In this document: piece by piece, positions 22,510 to 33,574 of the stretch
How the letters are laid out: every line of letters begins with the position of its first letter
How positions within the stretch are numbered: the first letter of the stretch is position 1
Source: Ceratothoa steindachneri
Taxonomy: Eukaryota; Arthropoda; Malacostraca; Isopoda; Cymothoidae
NCBI GenBank assembly: GCA_963969495.1
Contig: OZ018330.1
Location: forward strand, 48,755,206-48,819,205
DNA: 64,000 bases
Reading direction: 5' to 3'
Made by a program: the position numbers and the translations under genes
The notes under the pieces: model-generated
Seen by the model: only the letters and a program-made list of their open reading frames with translations
Database searches by the model: none
Told to the model about the DNA's origin: nothing

Positions 22510-23073
22510 CTAAAGGGAGAGGAGAGTTGCGCACTCCTTCTGGGCGCGGAAAAACTTGTCGCTCCCGAGGGCTTGGAGCTCCGGGTCGATAGGGGTTTGC
22601 AGGGGAACGGGTGCATGGGATTCCAGGGCTGCCTGTGGACGGGTAATTAAGGGCTGGGCCACGGGATGGTCGTGGATTACGGGGTTCTGACCGATCAAAA
22701 TAGAGCAGAACTGGATTGGGGCCGCTACCACTTTGGCCCAACCGGACATATAGTCACACTCGATATGACAACGAATTACTGGGAAACGACTGGCCCGGCC
22801 AAGGTAGTCGTGGACCACCGCAAACTTCTTGTGGTGGGGGCCAACAGGGGGTAGTAGGTCCTCAGACACTATGATGCAGGTGCACCCGGTGTCACGGACG
22901 AGGGTGGATACTCGGTGACCGTTCACAGTTCCGTTCTCGAATTTCAATCCACCAGGGTTGTTCTCATTAAAGAGAAAATTTACCTGATGGACCGGGTCTT
23001 TGGTGGGCGAGGGAGGATCTGGGGTCTCCTGAGGCGACGGAGGAGGATCAGGGGTGGCCCAGATTTGGTGCAC
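22510..23073 (-). pseudogene. Element A copy 2: retropepsin
   Basis: A 187-codon minus-strand frame. After a Pro-rich lead (PDPPPSPQETPDPPSPTKDP) comes a retropepsin-like domain with TLVRDTGCTCIIV (catalytic DTG intact) and CSILIGQNPVIHD as the closing motif. The frame itself is uninterrupted, and it continues into an integrase-lead region (PIDPELQALGSDKFF) before a stop at 22510. It would process gag-pol if expressed with gag, but upstream gag is frameshifted. Best-preserved coding part of element A. Confidence 0.7.
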
Positions 23074-24159
23074 TTAGTGGGAATGAGCGTTTGAAAATCG
23101 GGAGTTTTGAGGACAGTTCGTGTGGTAATGGCCGGGAACTCTGCAGGTGTAGCAGATGATCGGGTTCTTTTGGTACGGCACAACCGGGGGAGAAGAAACT
23201 AAGGGCTTAAAGTCTCGGTGTTCAGATGGATGGAAGTTTCTTGGCTTCGAGGGACTAGGAACTTTGGTAAATCTTGGACCCGATTTAGGAGGGGTCTTAG
23301 GACTATAAAATTTAGTTTTGGGGGCGATTGGGGAGCCCATTTAACATCCTTAGGGTATAAATTGTGACTACCCGCGTAGACATCGGCCTCTTCCAAGCAT
23401 TCCTTGAAAGTGGCGCAACGTTTATCCTTAATGAAGGCGCAAATTTCGGGAGCCACGGCAGCTAAAAGCTGATCCCTAAGGAAGAAGTCCAGAATGGACT
23501 CGTAGACCTGGGGAATCTTGCACGCATCCAGCCAACACTGAGGGTGTCTTTGGAGGATATACCCGTGTTGCCGAAATGTTTGACCAGGGCGGATCCTTTC
23601 CTGGCGGAATCGGGAGCGGTAGAATTCGCAATTCATATGAACAGCGGCTAACAATTCGGACTTTAACGTGGAATAGTCCAAAGTTGCTTCCGGAGGAAGG
23701 GATACAAAGATATCCCTTAACTGGGCATTTAGGAGCGACGCCATCATTTTCGAGATCCCATGTATTGATCTGAAAGATTCTCTCAAAATGGGTCAAAAAT
23801 GACCCAAAGTCCTCACAATCATTAAATGCGGGAAGGTTGACTGAAGGAGTTTGGGGAATTTCAGCCCGGAAACCGATGGACTGAGAATCCATTTGATTAC
23901 GGCTCATTTCCAGTTTATGCTGCCTAATTTGTTCACGTTCTTCCATCTCCATTTTGTTCTTCTCCATCTCCATTTTGTTCTTCTCCATCTTCATCTTCAG
24001 TTTGTTCTCCATCTCCGTTTTTCTTAGTTCCTCTTCCATCTCCATTTTGTTCTTCTCCATCTCCGTTTTTCTTAGTTCCTCCTCCCTTCGCTCTGCCCGT
24101 TCGTTCCTGTCTTCATCCTGTACGTAAGTTAACAGGTCTTTGCCCGAAAGACCTAACAT
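23074..24159 (-). pseudogene. Element A copy 2: gag (frameshifted)
   Basis: Starts at 24159 (MLGLSGKDLLTYVQ). An expanded charged coiled-coil-like segment made of repeated E-K-N-K-M-E-M and E-L-R-K-T-E-M units follows (24100-23940), then the SCAN-like core (LPAFNDCEDFGSFLTHFERI). A frame change near 23740 moves the rest (LLNAQLRDIFVSLPPEATLD ... LRDQLLAAV) into the frame 23786-23199, and a second change near 23280 leads to the frame with the intact knuckle CYTCRVPGHYHTNC. So one zinc knuckle, two frameshifts. The short Met-Glu-Lys repeats are longer than in copy 1. Confidence 0.75.
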
Positions 24160-24663
24160 TTAACCCTGACTCTTAAATTTTTCAAAGGATGACATTGTTA
24201 CGCAGTTAACTGAGGGAACACTGACACGCGAGCGAGCTAGGACACTACCCACGCGAAACGAATACTTGAATATTCGTGAAGGCCTTGTTCACAAAAAAAA
24301 ATTATGATACAGCTACCTACCTCTGCTGTTTCTAAGCGAAAAAAAATAAAATGGTCCTACCGGAATTAGGACACCAAAGACCTTAACTCTTTTGGATTAA
24401 TAACCAGGAGAGTCTCCAAAATTCAAACACAATAAAAAAAAATAATTAGGGGTCCAACACAAAATCTAAATAGATTACGTTCCACTTCTCTTCAATTAAC
24501 TTGAACTTGCCTTCTGACAGTACAATACAAAAATTAAAATAAAAGGGATATACGTGAATAACAAGCGAACTTCTAATGTCGAAATTAAAATGACATGGGT
24601 CCGTAAAAAACCCAAACACACTTGACACCAGAATTATATAATATGTATATTAATAAATATATA
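24160..24663 (-). other. Element A copy 2, leader
   Basis: Collinear with 3662-4171 of copy 1, including the TGGTGTCAAGTGTG possible primer site near 24617-24630. Confidence 0.5.
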
Positions 24664-25696
24664 TGTCGTGGTATGACATTACATTATATCAATACCATAT
24701 TATATCTATGGGGGAGGGACCAATAACTTAAAGGCGATCCGACAAGGGACGGAACGCTTCGAGTTTCGACGCGCAGAACAGCGAGAAAAGAGTGCAACGA
24801 GGTCAGGTAAAATTTGGGCAATGGCAAAGCTCAAGGTTATTTAAAGAGGCATGTACAAAAATATAATTTTATTTACATAAAATAAGAGAATTAATGGGCA
24901 AAATTATATTGGTAAATAAGGGGGGGGGGGGAATTGCAGAGTTATGCATCAGACTCTGAAGTTAGAAATTAATGCGTTACAGAAAGAGACTATTCCAAAT
25001 GGGGAGGATTAACTAAAATGGGTTGCTGAAGGGGAAGAGGGGTTGGCCTACGGAGGATTCCGTGTGAGACGTCAGGGTAAGGTTTCACGGATGTCTTCTG
25101 CTGGCAATAAAGGTGAGGGCGAGGGTGCTCGGAGCTTCTGGGCGGGAAGTTGATGTGATGACGGTTCTCCAAAAGGAGAGGGGGGGCGGTAACGTCCGGT
25201 CCAGGAGAGAGTATTTCGGCCACCCGTAAACGAGGAGGGCTTCGACAGGAGTTGATGAGTGGAGTCGGAAAAAAATCGCCCGGTGGCGATCGTCAAATGG
25301 AATTACCACACTGGCGGGGTTAATTCCAAGACATAAAAGTTCAGCCGTCACTTTGCTTCGTTGTTAGCACCTGACTTGGAACTAGGGGAATCTTCTGGGG
25401 TCCGGGCAAGACTCCTCAACTCTGTGTCTCCCACCTGGAAGACGATCCCTATATATTCTAAGCTTTCCCCCGCAAGGGTGGGGGAAACAGCGCTACTCTC
25501 GAATGGTCTCGAATCTTCACGTCGAGGCGATTCTAACCCGCAAAAAGGTGGTCTGAGGTGGACGCGGTTTGAGGCTACCGCTTGTGGAGGGGGGGGGAAG
25601 GCTTACCAATTTAAGCCAAAACAAATTCTAGAACCTTCTCCAGCGCATAGACGTCACTTCCGTGTTGGAAAAGAAATTTCACGTGGAATTCCCACA
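24664..25696 (-). repeat. Element A copy 2, 5' LTR
   Basis: 1033 bp from TGTCGTGG to CCCACA (plus strand), i.e. TG...CA. Collinear with the other LTR copies. The terminal palindrome has one mismatch here (25675-25690). A poly-G run near 24920 is about 12 long, against 5 in copy 1 and 13 in the solo LTR. Confidence 0.8.
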
Positions 25697-26495
25697 GTCA
25701 GTATAGGTTGTTAGGTGGTTATTCCGCCAATACACTAGATAGTTCTAGTCACAATAAACCCCAAAACCTTTATTTTTGTTATAGAAGGGGAACGAAGCTA
25801 ATTGCTAAGGTAAAGTCTGAATTTGCAGACGAAATTTTCTTAGGCCTAAAGCGGCAACGTCGTGGGAATACGTATATTAAAACAAAGAGATACGAAAATA
25901 TATATATTATGGAATGAATAGTTATGATTAAAAAGTGAAAATATACAGTTTATTATTGGATTGAATTTTACGCGGTTGAATTAACTTTTCACGAGTTAAT
26001 GAGAATTAGAGTACACATATGATGATTGATAATTAGATTGACAAATATTAATTAGATTATAGTTGAATGTTAAATGAGTAAATATTATAAATGTATAATA
26101 AATATTTATATCAATTGATAAATAGATTATATGAGCAAATAGATTATATAGTTAAATGGATTGGGTAAATATTAATATAGATTGATATTTATAAATAGAT
26201 TGTATGGATTAAATTGGATACATAAATAGATTAAATAAATAGATTATATAAATAGGTTATATAAATAGATTGCAACGGAGTTGGGAGGGTCTGTAAATGA
26301 GAGAAGAACTACGCATTAATTCGCGATTCTTTCGGGATATATTCAGCTAAATATTCCTATTCAAATATTACAGACCTGATTCCGATGAGCTGAGCAGCAA
26401 AGTGAATGAATCTAATGTTTGATTTTAAAACGCATTGGAGATCGGGCGTACCAATCGCACGATTTAAGTTATGGTTACCAACCCTTCTTGAAACT

Positions 26496-26561
<66 letters not shown>

Positions 26562-27150
26562 TGTTATGATTAAATATTTCCACTTGTAGGGGTATAGACC
26601 GCTACACCAGTAGTAATAGAGACATTCTAATCTCCAACTCTGAGTTGTTTTTCGTGTCGTCCATCAGTTTAGTTTATGAGCAGAATTGCAACATTTGTCA
26701 GGAGTAGAAGTAAAAGCAAATTTCTGGAGCAAAATTTAATGGCCATGGTTTCTTAAAGCCTATAAAATGCTACTGATAAATATAAATAAATTCAATAGTA
26801 TAAATAGTAAATATGTATAGACATTTTACATGTTTTAGAGCAGCTACATTCAATGTATTGTTTGATATAAAAAATAAAATATATTCGAAATTAAAATGCA
26901 AAAATTTAAATTTAAATTCAAAATTATCATGGTAAATGTGGGAAATGAGAATTTTATTAGTATTAACTATTTAACCCGTTAAGAGTTTTAAGGTCCTATG
27001 TGTAGCCATATGTTGGTCATTAAGCCTCGGTCTCACTTCTTGGATTTAGATAACTTCTATGATGTAAAGGCGAGTGCGGTCAGTTTTCAGTTTGATTATG
27101 GTGTTTTCAATTAAATTTCTCTTGAGAAATGGGTTCTGTGTTCTATTAGA
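25697..27150. other. AT-rich, no gene seen; degenerate TAAATAGATTATA repeats
   Basis: Between about 26095 and 26275 the motif (A/T)AAATAGATTATA recurs roughly every 15-25 bases, a degenerate short tandem repeat. 26498-26560 is a (TA)n array. No coding match. Confidence 0.5.
26498..26560. repeat. (TA)n microsatellite
   Basis: About 63 bp of TA dinucleotides. Confidence 0.95.
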
Positions 27151-27984
27151 TCAGTGGTCGGGGAACAGGGGTAAATTACCCCAAATGGGGTAATTAAAAA
27201 AAAATAGGGGGTAATGGATGTGCTATGGATGTGGATGTGCAAAGTGAGGGAAACGAATATGAAAATTGGAGAAAAAGAATGCATCGAGGAGACTTTCTTC
27301 TATTTTTCGGTAAAATCTGGTAACATTTCTCCTAATTAACTGGCATTTTGCCATGTTTTGAACATGCTTCTTTCAGAGTAGTTGATGAATTAGTAGAGTT
27401 GATCAATGGTCAATGGGCTAAGATGAGAAAGTTGAGCGCCAGATGTGGGCGAATGGAGGTGTTGGTTGCTATTTTATTGAACCTAGATAGCAAAGATAAT
27501 CCCATTCACTATAGATGACTGAAATGAATTGTTGCTTGGGAGGTCTTTGCCTAATGCGCGGCGTTGCATTGAGGGCGAAGGTCGAATCACGAGAATGGAT
27601 AAAATACGAGATACAAAAGAGTGATGTGTGAGAGAGAGTTATTAAAGATTAAGGGGCAAGGTCCGTTTATGAGGCCGAAAATCTTTGGGATTTTTTATTT
27701 TCAGTTTTTGCCATAAATTAAAAATGTCTTTAGCTTGCGTATGCAATAATTTTGTTCTTGTTTTGTGGAAAAAAGTAACTAAAAAATAAATTAAAAAAAT
27801 ATAACAGCGAAAATTTTTAAGAATGCTGCGTCAGAACTGGTCGTTTTCTATTTTTTGCATGACTATTATATTCACATTTTTATCTTCATATCTGTATAAT
27901 ACGTATTGCATTATAAGCATTTAGTTTTGTACCTATACAGATATGAAAGCTTGCTAAAATATTATTTCTCATTTGTTCACTCGA
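27151..27984. other. No gene assigned; possible DNA-transposon end at 27152
   Basis: CAGTGGTCGGGGAACAGGGG at 27152 resembles a hAT-type terminus and is followed by a small palindrome (TTACCCCAAATGGGGTAA). No matching opposite end was found, so this stays a suggestion. The remainder holds no readable domain. Confidence 0.3.
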
Positions 27985-29109
27985 GAGATTGATGCTCCGT
28001 TTTAATGCAAAGGAATAATAACGCACGAATTTATCAATAACAGCGTCCGTTAGTTCATTGGCAACCCAAAAGCTTTCTTTTTTTTACTGTGACCATTTAT
28101 GTAATTTTACAATGATCCGCTTTTAATTTTCTAAGTTTTGTTCCTAGTATTTTAGCAACATATTTGATACATTCTTCTTTTACAAATGGGTATTTGCAAA
28201 CTGCTTTATGGGCGATAGAATCTCCATCTCCAATAAAAGCTGTACATCTAAAGCCCTTTTTTTCGATCGGGGCCATATTCTTCTAGCAGCTTCTGCCTCC
28301 ATAGAACCCAATTTAGCATCAATTTTTTTCACATATATTAGCATGTGTGGCTTATAAAGCTTCATATTTTTCAATGGTAATTTTCTGAGAATCTAGCTAT
28401 TTTTTCGCATACTACAGAATCTACAATAATTATACAATATTTCATAATCTGCGCAGAGTCCCGTATGTAGTTATATGCCACATCCAACTCCTATGTGAGA
28501 TTGATGTCCTCTTGTCATCCACGACCCATCATAGGAGACATCGATATTCAAAATTCCCTCTGTATGTGGCAAGATACTTAATTTTTCACTTAATAATAAA
28601 AAAAATCGAATTTTTAATATCTTTACACTCGTCTACTTGTTTATCTACTAGTGATTGTACATTTTTTTTTAGTTTTTAGCAATTTTTGTTTACTCATTGG
28701 TTTCTTTCTTTGGGTCACTGATAGCTCGTCGTAGCCTGTATAGCCAAGATCTTTGGTAATGCAATAATCGGATGTCCTTAGTTCTGGTTCAGTATTTTTT
28801 TATTATCTACATACTTTTCTAATTTTTTTAACATCAGAGCATGTTTTACATTTCAATACAATATTATCATGACCTCCTATTTGAAGAAATTGCATCATTA
28901 TTTGAATTCTTTATAATAATTTCTACAATATTTTCTGTGTATTTTTGCACATATTTTTCTCTTTCGACATATGATTTTTTTTTTACTTCTGCTATAGCAG
29001 AGCCTGAAGCCTCAAGTAAAACCTCCTGGAGGGGGTTTGAGACCCCACTAGAACGACGCTTGGGTTCCTGTTCTTTTATTTGCTCTAATTGAGCTTTTTG
29101 CCTCTTCAT
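27985..29109 (-). pseudogene. Mutator-like transposase (broken)
   Basis: Minus-strand pieces in order: 29109-28867 (a charged, Lys/Glu-rich stretch), ~28760 (CITKDLGYTGYDEL), ~28560-28490 (ILNIDVSYDGSWMTRGHQSH), 28374-28270 (GSMEAEAARRIW) and ~28240-28110 (GFRCTAFIGDGDSIAH, then a KYVAKILGTKLRKLK-type block). The DGSWMTRGH, SMEAE and IGDGDS blocks match the Mutator-like DDE transposase family common in arthropods and cnidarians. Many stops and frame changes. It would have cut and joined transposon ends in the nucleus. Confidence 0.65.
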
Positions 29110-29339
29110 TTTTTTTTTCTAGGCAAGCTTTTAACATTTTTTAAAAGTTTGCCCATTTCTCTGAATCAAAATTTTCACCTATGTGCGCTACAAAAGGCGT
29201 AATAACTTCACACGAAACAACTATTTTCACACAACCAGCGTCTTCAATGACTCGTAAGAGACTGGTGAATAAAGCTAAATGCCCCAAATTATAATTTTTT
29301 GCATTTAGTGGGTAGAGTCAGAGGCAGAGTAAAATTTCT

Positions 29340-29400
29340 ATTGAACTAAAATTATGACATCACAAGATGGTAGCTTGTGATGTCATAATTTTAGTTCAAT
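29340..29400. repeat. Perfect 27-bp inverted repeat with 7-nt loop
   Basis: Left arm 29340-29366 and right arm 29374-29400 are exact reverse complements, separated by ATGGTAG. The arms are AT-rich and contain TGACATCAC/GTGATGTCA. It lies just 5' of the Mutator-like remnant (which reads leftward). Confidence 0.9.
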
Positions 29401-29914
29401 GAGATGCATTTTGAAATATCTCGATTTATTAGAGGATTCTAATCCTTGGGGAATAATTTCGTGCCATCGGGACATTCGGGGGATTATTTCCTGGGTCAGA
29501 ATTAGGGATTAAAAAGTACTTATTCCAAAATTTAGATTATAGTAACTAATAAACCTAGAAAGATGATTCTAAAGTCATAGTAAAGGCCGTAATACACAGA
29601 TTAAGCATATGTTTATAGCATCATTCTATCTTATTTTCGGAATATTGTTGAATATTTTAGTAAAATGCGGACCTTGCCCCTTAAAGAGTATTGTAAATAT
29701 ACAAGAATTTAGGAAAAATATTTTATTAGAGGATCACAAATGGTATGATAAATTAGGGTTCTTTGTGGATGGAAGCGAGGGCACGAGTAACTAAGTAACG
29801 CTTAGAAGAGTTCGGACAGAGGCAGTTCGCTCCAATATTGTTAGAAAGCATTTTTTTAAGAGTTTCAGTTTATTTTACAATTTTAAGGAAATTATAAATT
29901 GGTTGCAGTTACGT

Positions 29915-29918
<4 letters not shown>
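29401..29918. other. No gene seen
   Basis: AT-rich. A 61-codon plus-strand frame at 29609-29794 has no recognisable domain. Confidence 0.4.

Positions 29919-30001
<83 letters not shown>
29919..30001. repeat. (TA)n microsatellite
   Basis: About 83 bp of TA dinucleotides, abutting the Gypsy RNase H fragment. Confidence 0.95.
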
Positions 30002-30002
<1 letters not shown>

Positions 30003-30030
30003 GGTTGTCCTCTCATCACTCCGCTTGAGT

Positions 30031-30530
30031 TTATTTGATAGTATTAGATATAAAATGGTTATAATTGTTTAACTTCGGAGTGCTGGGAATCTGATGCAAT
30101 GCTAAAGACGAAATGCAAGAAAGCGCGTCTGGTACTATGTTAAAAATGTCAGGAACGTAGCAAATGTCGCTCGTAAGCTGCAGGATAAATTCAAGATTAC
30201 AAGCATCAATTGCAGAGTGTATAGAGGACGTGCTACGGGCGGAGAGTAGATAAACCAAAGGTTTGTGGTCAATGAGGACAGTAAAATCACGCCCTTCCAA
30301 ATACGGGCGGAAGTGGCGGATAGCGAGGTAAATGCTGAACAGTTTCCCTTAAGATCGTAATGGACCTCTTTCGCGAAGGGGATAAGGATTTTCAGAAGGA
30401 GAGAGGTTGCTAAGAGTTACCAACCTTCTGCTGATATGTCGCACCAACATGGTTGAATGACCCATCCGAGGCAATGCCTATAGGGGAGCTAGGACAAGGA
30501 TTATATGGTGTATTATTCGTGAGGGTTACC
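30031..30530 (-). pseudogene. Gypsy RNase H fragment (element D)
   Basis: Minus strand from about 30530: IGIASDGSFNHVGATYQQ (RNase H start, normally a TDAS motif), then a region with PLRERGPLRS and LFSIYLAIRHFRPYLEGRDF, then, in the frame 30300-30031, FTVLIDHKPLVYLL and DICYVPDIFNIVPDALS, the end of RNase H. Stops interrupt the first half. No RT or integrase nearby; the fragment stops at the (TA)n array. Confidence 0.65.
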
Positions 30531-31369
30531 AGTTTATGGTAGTCACTAAGTTTATAATAAGTCGCTTAGTTTATGAGATGCCGGGCGAGTACCAGTTTAG
30601 AGGAAGAATAATTTGTGCGTGAGCCTGGGTTACCCGTAAAGGGGTGTCGGACGAGGCATTTGAGGTCTCACCGTCGAGTTTGCCTTGACTCCCAAAGTTG
30701 TTACGGGGAATCCGTTTATAGGCTAGGTTCGAAAGGTAACTTGGTTATCCCTGGATTAAAGGAAGGATTCAAAAGAAAAAAATGCTGTTTTGTAGGCTTT
30801 ATTCTGGCCTTAGGTCGACCTTAATTGGGGCAAGCGAGATAGTCGAGTCTTACGCAGCTTTGTTGTAAGTTTCCCTCTACGTTAGATAGATGGGGCTAAG
30901 GACGTCTGGATTTAAGGAGGAATAAGGGGCGCCGTGACGCAAATAAGCCTAATATGAATCCGGAATCAAGAGGGGTAAGTTCATCCTACTAATAATAGTG
31001 ATGTTACTCCCTTTGGGAATTCTTTGCCTGTCTTATTTATATGAACTCCATTAAGGATGGGGGGGTGACTTAGCTATCTTTAATAGAGCGCGAGGCGGAG
31101 AGTCACAGAAAAGTATGTTCATTTGTTCCTTTGTTAAGACTCCTGGAGGAGTCAAAGGGTGTGTGTGTTTCAATGTAGAGACATGTGGCCGCATCTGGGC
31201 TGACATCGATAGCAAGGTTGATAGTAAAGTTGATTTTATGGTTTCGTAGGTCCACGTCAACTTTAGCTGGTCAAACCCGACTCCTTTCCGGCTGCCTCGT
31301 TATCTTGTATCGACCCTCTCCGCTCGCAGCGGTTTCCTCACTTTTGTATTACTACCTTCCCACTCAAAT
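30531..31369. other. No gene assigned
   Basis: More GC-rich than its surroundings. Reading frames at 30615-30824 (plus) and 31260-31051 (minus) have no domain I can name; the latter could be part of a retroelement polyprotein next to the RNase H fragment. Confidence 0.35.
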
Positions 31370-32343
31370 AACTTGCTAAAATCAAAATTATCCATCCCAG
31401 TACAGATTTTTAAAAGCTCAATCATATTTTCCCTCAAACACCTTCTTTCAAATGAGAAAATATTTTAGTACCCTCTGTCAATCTTCATATTGAAGGTGCT
31501 TCGGGGAAGGTATTATTTGTATTGCCCTCCTTTGTAATGAATCTAGCAGGTTGATATCATGTCTAAAATGTGGTGACCATGCTTGAATAAAGTACTATAA
31601 ATGTGCCGTGACATACAAGTTGTAAAGTTTATATAAGGACAACCTCCTTACTCTTGTAGCTAACTTACTTCTTAATGTATCTTAGTACCCTATTTGTTCT
31701 ATTTTCTGCTTTAATACACTGATTTGAAAACTTCAGTGACCTATCTACCACTACGCCTAAGTCCTTCTTATCCTCAACTGAATTCATCCAATGCCCATCC
31801 ATTTCAAAGCTAAATTCCCTATTATCCTTTTCCATGTTAAGAACTTTACATCTTTTAAGGTTAAAAGTCACCTGCCACTTCTGAGACCAAGCTAATAACT
31901 TATTTAAGTCATTCTGCATTTTAACGCTACCCTCAACTTCTTTGACTACAGCTGGCAATTTAGTTTCAACATCAAAAATTGACAATGTGCTATTTACAGC
32001 CTCCCCAAGATCATTTATCTTAACTATGAATAATACAGGGTCTAGAACTGATCCATGAGGTACGCCATTGATAACATCACTCCTCTGTTACCTCACCCCA
32101 TTCAATACAACTCTCTGTTTCCTGTCTTCCAGCCATTCAGTTATCCAATTCAAAACTTTCCCACATATCCCAAGCATTTTTAATTTGTGAATTAGTCTCC
32201 TATGTGGAACCTTATCAAAAGCTTTGCTAAAATCTAAGTAAATTACATCAACATTCTCTCCCTTATCTAATTTTTAGTTACATAATCCACAAAATCCAGT
32301 AAACTTGTTAAACACGATTTACCTCTTCTAAAACCATGCTAAA
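31370..32343 (-). pseudogene. LINE-b copy 2, 3' portion of RT
   Basis: Minus-strand CR1-like LINE. From 32343 down: the cut palm region (LDFSKAFDK- and IPQGS-type blocks in shifted frames, 32270-32050), then 31985-31665 with LNKLLAWSQKWQVTFNLKRC, WMNSVEDKKDLGVVVDRSLK and AENRTNRVLRYIKK, then ~31640-31400 with the YVRPHLEY-type and INLLDSLQRRA-type end. Several stops. It ends near 31370. Its 5' part resumes at 38986, on the other side of Gypsy element C. Confidence 0.75.
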
Positions 32344-32539
32344 TGTGGTAATCATAAAGGAGCATCAATACCTTTCTCTAGGCTCTATTCCGCTAACTAA
32401 ACATTAATACAGTCTAAAAATAAAGAGAAAAAATATAAGTAAACATACCCATTCTAATCAGGTTAAGTAAACAAAGTAATGTAGTGTAATCCATTAGGCA
32501 ATTATACATATAAGGTTACATAAAGCTTAGATCACCACA
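32344..32539 (-). repeat. Element C left (3') LTR
   Basis: 196 bp, starts TGTGGTAATCAT and ends GATCACCACA on the plus strand. It matches 38789-38985 along its whole length with roughly 17 differences by eye. Confidence 0.9.
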
Positions 32540-32567
32540 TTCTTCCCTCCCTTGAAGAATCATTGTT

Positions 32568-33373
32568 CTATATAACGAAGAGGCTTGTGGGGTTGCCGCG
32601 TAGATCGGCGAAGTTGTTCCGGGCCAGCATGCGCAGGGATGGGTGGTTCATCCCTACGTTGACGATTAGCTCGAGCACCAGATACCGGGCCGGAAGAGAA
32701 TCCCGCTTCCTATCTCCTTTATTGATAAATATACTCTGATCACTTGTAGCATTGGAAAAATTCAACTCAGATGAATCGACAGTAGGTACCGGAAGAATCT
32801 CCATCAAACCAGTCTCTGTACATAGAAGGATCGACGTTGAGATCCTCTTGCCTCTCATATAATGATACGTTACCAGTCGAGCCAAGTCATGCACTGATAT
32901 CGTTGATTCGCGTCCATCGGCAAATCTTAAATGAGCGTATTGTGGGTTTGCCTCTAACAACTGAATCTCATCAACGAGGGGTTGATGTTTACTGGTGCGA
33001 ATGTGACATCGTAGCAAGACGGGTCCAGGAACAGATAACCAAGTTGGCAACGAATGGCCACTGGGAGATCGTCGCTGGAACGAGAAGAGCCTATCATATG
33101 GCGTAGCATTGGTGGCTGTGCAGAGACGAGATCTAATAGAATATAGGGCGTCAGGCAACACTGTTTCCCATTGACATTCTTGACGGTTCTTAGATGCCAG
33201 AGCAAGGGTTATGTGCTTCCAGATTATAACATTACACCTCTCACACTGCCCATTCCCTAGAGGATTATAAGGTGTCGTTCGACTAGTCTCGATGCCTAGA
33301 TTGTGCAAGAATTCACGTAGATCATTGGCCATAAACGAGGATCCGCGATCAGAATGCAGGTAGGAATGCATAC
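32568..33373 (-). pseudogene. Element C: integrase, C-terminal half
   Basis: The minus-strand frame 33373-32568 (MHSYLHSDRGSSFMA...) supplies the second catalytic Asp (HSDRG), the block TSRTTPYNPLGNGQCERCN with the catalytic Glu, then YSIRSRLCTATNATPYDRLF and a long tail. The frame is open to 32568, right beside the polypurine tract and LTR. The first half lies at 35826-36250, beyond the inserted solo LTR, and joins in frame at the duplicated target bases. Confidence 0.8.
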
Positions 33374-33574
33374 TGTCGTGGTGTGACATTACATTACATC
33401 AATACCATATTATATCTATGGGGGAGGGACCAATAACTTAAAGGCGAGCCAACAATGGAACGGAACGCCACGAGTTTCGACGCGCGAAACAACGAGATAA
33501 GAGTGCAACAAGGTCAGGTAAATTTTGGGAAATGGCAAAACTCAAGATTATTTAAAGAGGCATGTACAAAATTA

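Larger units (their letters stand above)
22079..25696 (-). mobile_element. Element A copy 2: internally deleted GmrI-type Gypsy element
   Basis: Minus-strand element with 5' LTR (25696-24664), leader, gag, retropepsin, then directly the last part of integrase and 3' non-coding sequence. The integrase core, RT and RNase H are missing and there is no left LTR. About 90% or better similarity to copy 1 (1.7-5.2 kb) by eye in gag, protease and LTR. Confidence 0.75.
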
